Source: DASTPP01 sp035762175
Lineage (GTDB): Bacteria > Myxococcota_A > Polyangia > Polyangiales > Polyangiaceae
Reading direction: 5' to 3'
DNA length: 64,000 nt
Assembly: GCA_035762175.1 (NCBI GenBank)
Contig: DASTPP010000362.1
Location: forward strand, 1-64,000
The position numbers were made by a program, and so were the translations under genes. Positions 62,848-64,000 of this stretch are shown piece by piece (position 1 is the stretch's first letter; the number at the start of each line of letters is the position of its first letter). The notes below the pieces were generated by a model. The model did not search any database. It saw nothing but the letters and a program-made list of their open reading frames with translations, and was not told the DNA's origin.

Positions 62848-64000
<1,153 letters not shown>

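Overview
The window is about 73 percent GC throughout and is a chromosomal segment of a Gram-negative bacterium. It is probably a member of the Myxococcota, on the Polyangium/Haliangium side. The reasons are the many lipoproteins with Gly/Ala/Ser-rich linkers after the lipobox Cys, an RCC1/thrombospondin-type-3 lipoprotein, an FG-GAP lipoprotein, planctomycete-style cytochrome c lipoproteins, GTG starts and very high third-position GC. The phylum call is an inference from gene content; no rRNA or tRNA gene was seen.

Layout: 0-10 kb holds a SulP transporter (5' cut by the window edge), a surface-repeat protein, a zinc alcohol dehydrogenase, a prolyl oligopeptidase lipoprotein, a LysR/SnoaL-like divergent pair, a histidine phosphatase and an MFS carrier. 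10-13.6 kb is accessory: an 11-unit 43-bp tandem array, a lower-GC islet (EEP nuclease, unknown protein, truncated third gene) and an MNT-HEPN fusion protein. 13.6-24.4 kb carries an M13 peptidase, the RCC1 lipoprotein, a pirin, an alpha/beta hydrolase-like protein, a DUF486 membrane protein and cydAB. 24.5-31 kb has a DUF4394 lipoprotein, a cyclase-family protein, a FIST protein and three long non-coding stretches. 31-34 kb is a two-gene operon: a tryptophan/indole prenyltransferase (ABBA/DMATS fold) fused to a haem-oxygenase-like diiron oxidase domain, translationally coupled to a kynureninase-like PLP enzyme. It is the best candidate here for an undescribed pathway.

34-50 kb holds an adenylate cyclase, an ECF sigma factor with a Pro-rich membrane partner, a zinc-less MDR/divergent PTPS pair, a zincin, a 2Fe-2S ferredoxin, an amino-acid permease, an incomplete branched-chain amino-acid ABC system (binding protein plus LivH only), glyA, a DUF4156 lipoprotein and a DUF362 protein. 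50-64 kb holds a polysaccharide deacetylase, an SctQ/FliM-like protein, a two-component system, a five-gene exported redox operon (two cytochrome c lipoproteins, FG-GAP lipoprotein, intradiol-dioxygenase-like enzyme, tyrosinase-like lipoprotein), a FliN-like SpoA protein with a lipoprotein, a CPBP protease coupled to a UbiA-type prenyltransferase, and phoH cut by the right edge.

The most pervasive structural signal is tandem duplication in the non-coding DNA. I count about eighteen short arrays with unit lengths of 15 to 74 bp and unrelated sequences. At least eight of them begin inside the last codons of a gene, include its stop codon in the first unit, and extend downstream. This recurrent 3'-end pattern is reported as a finding.
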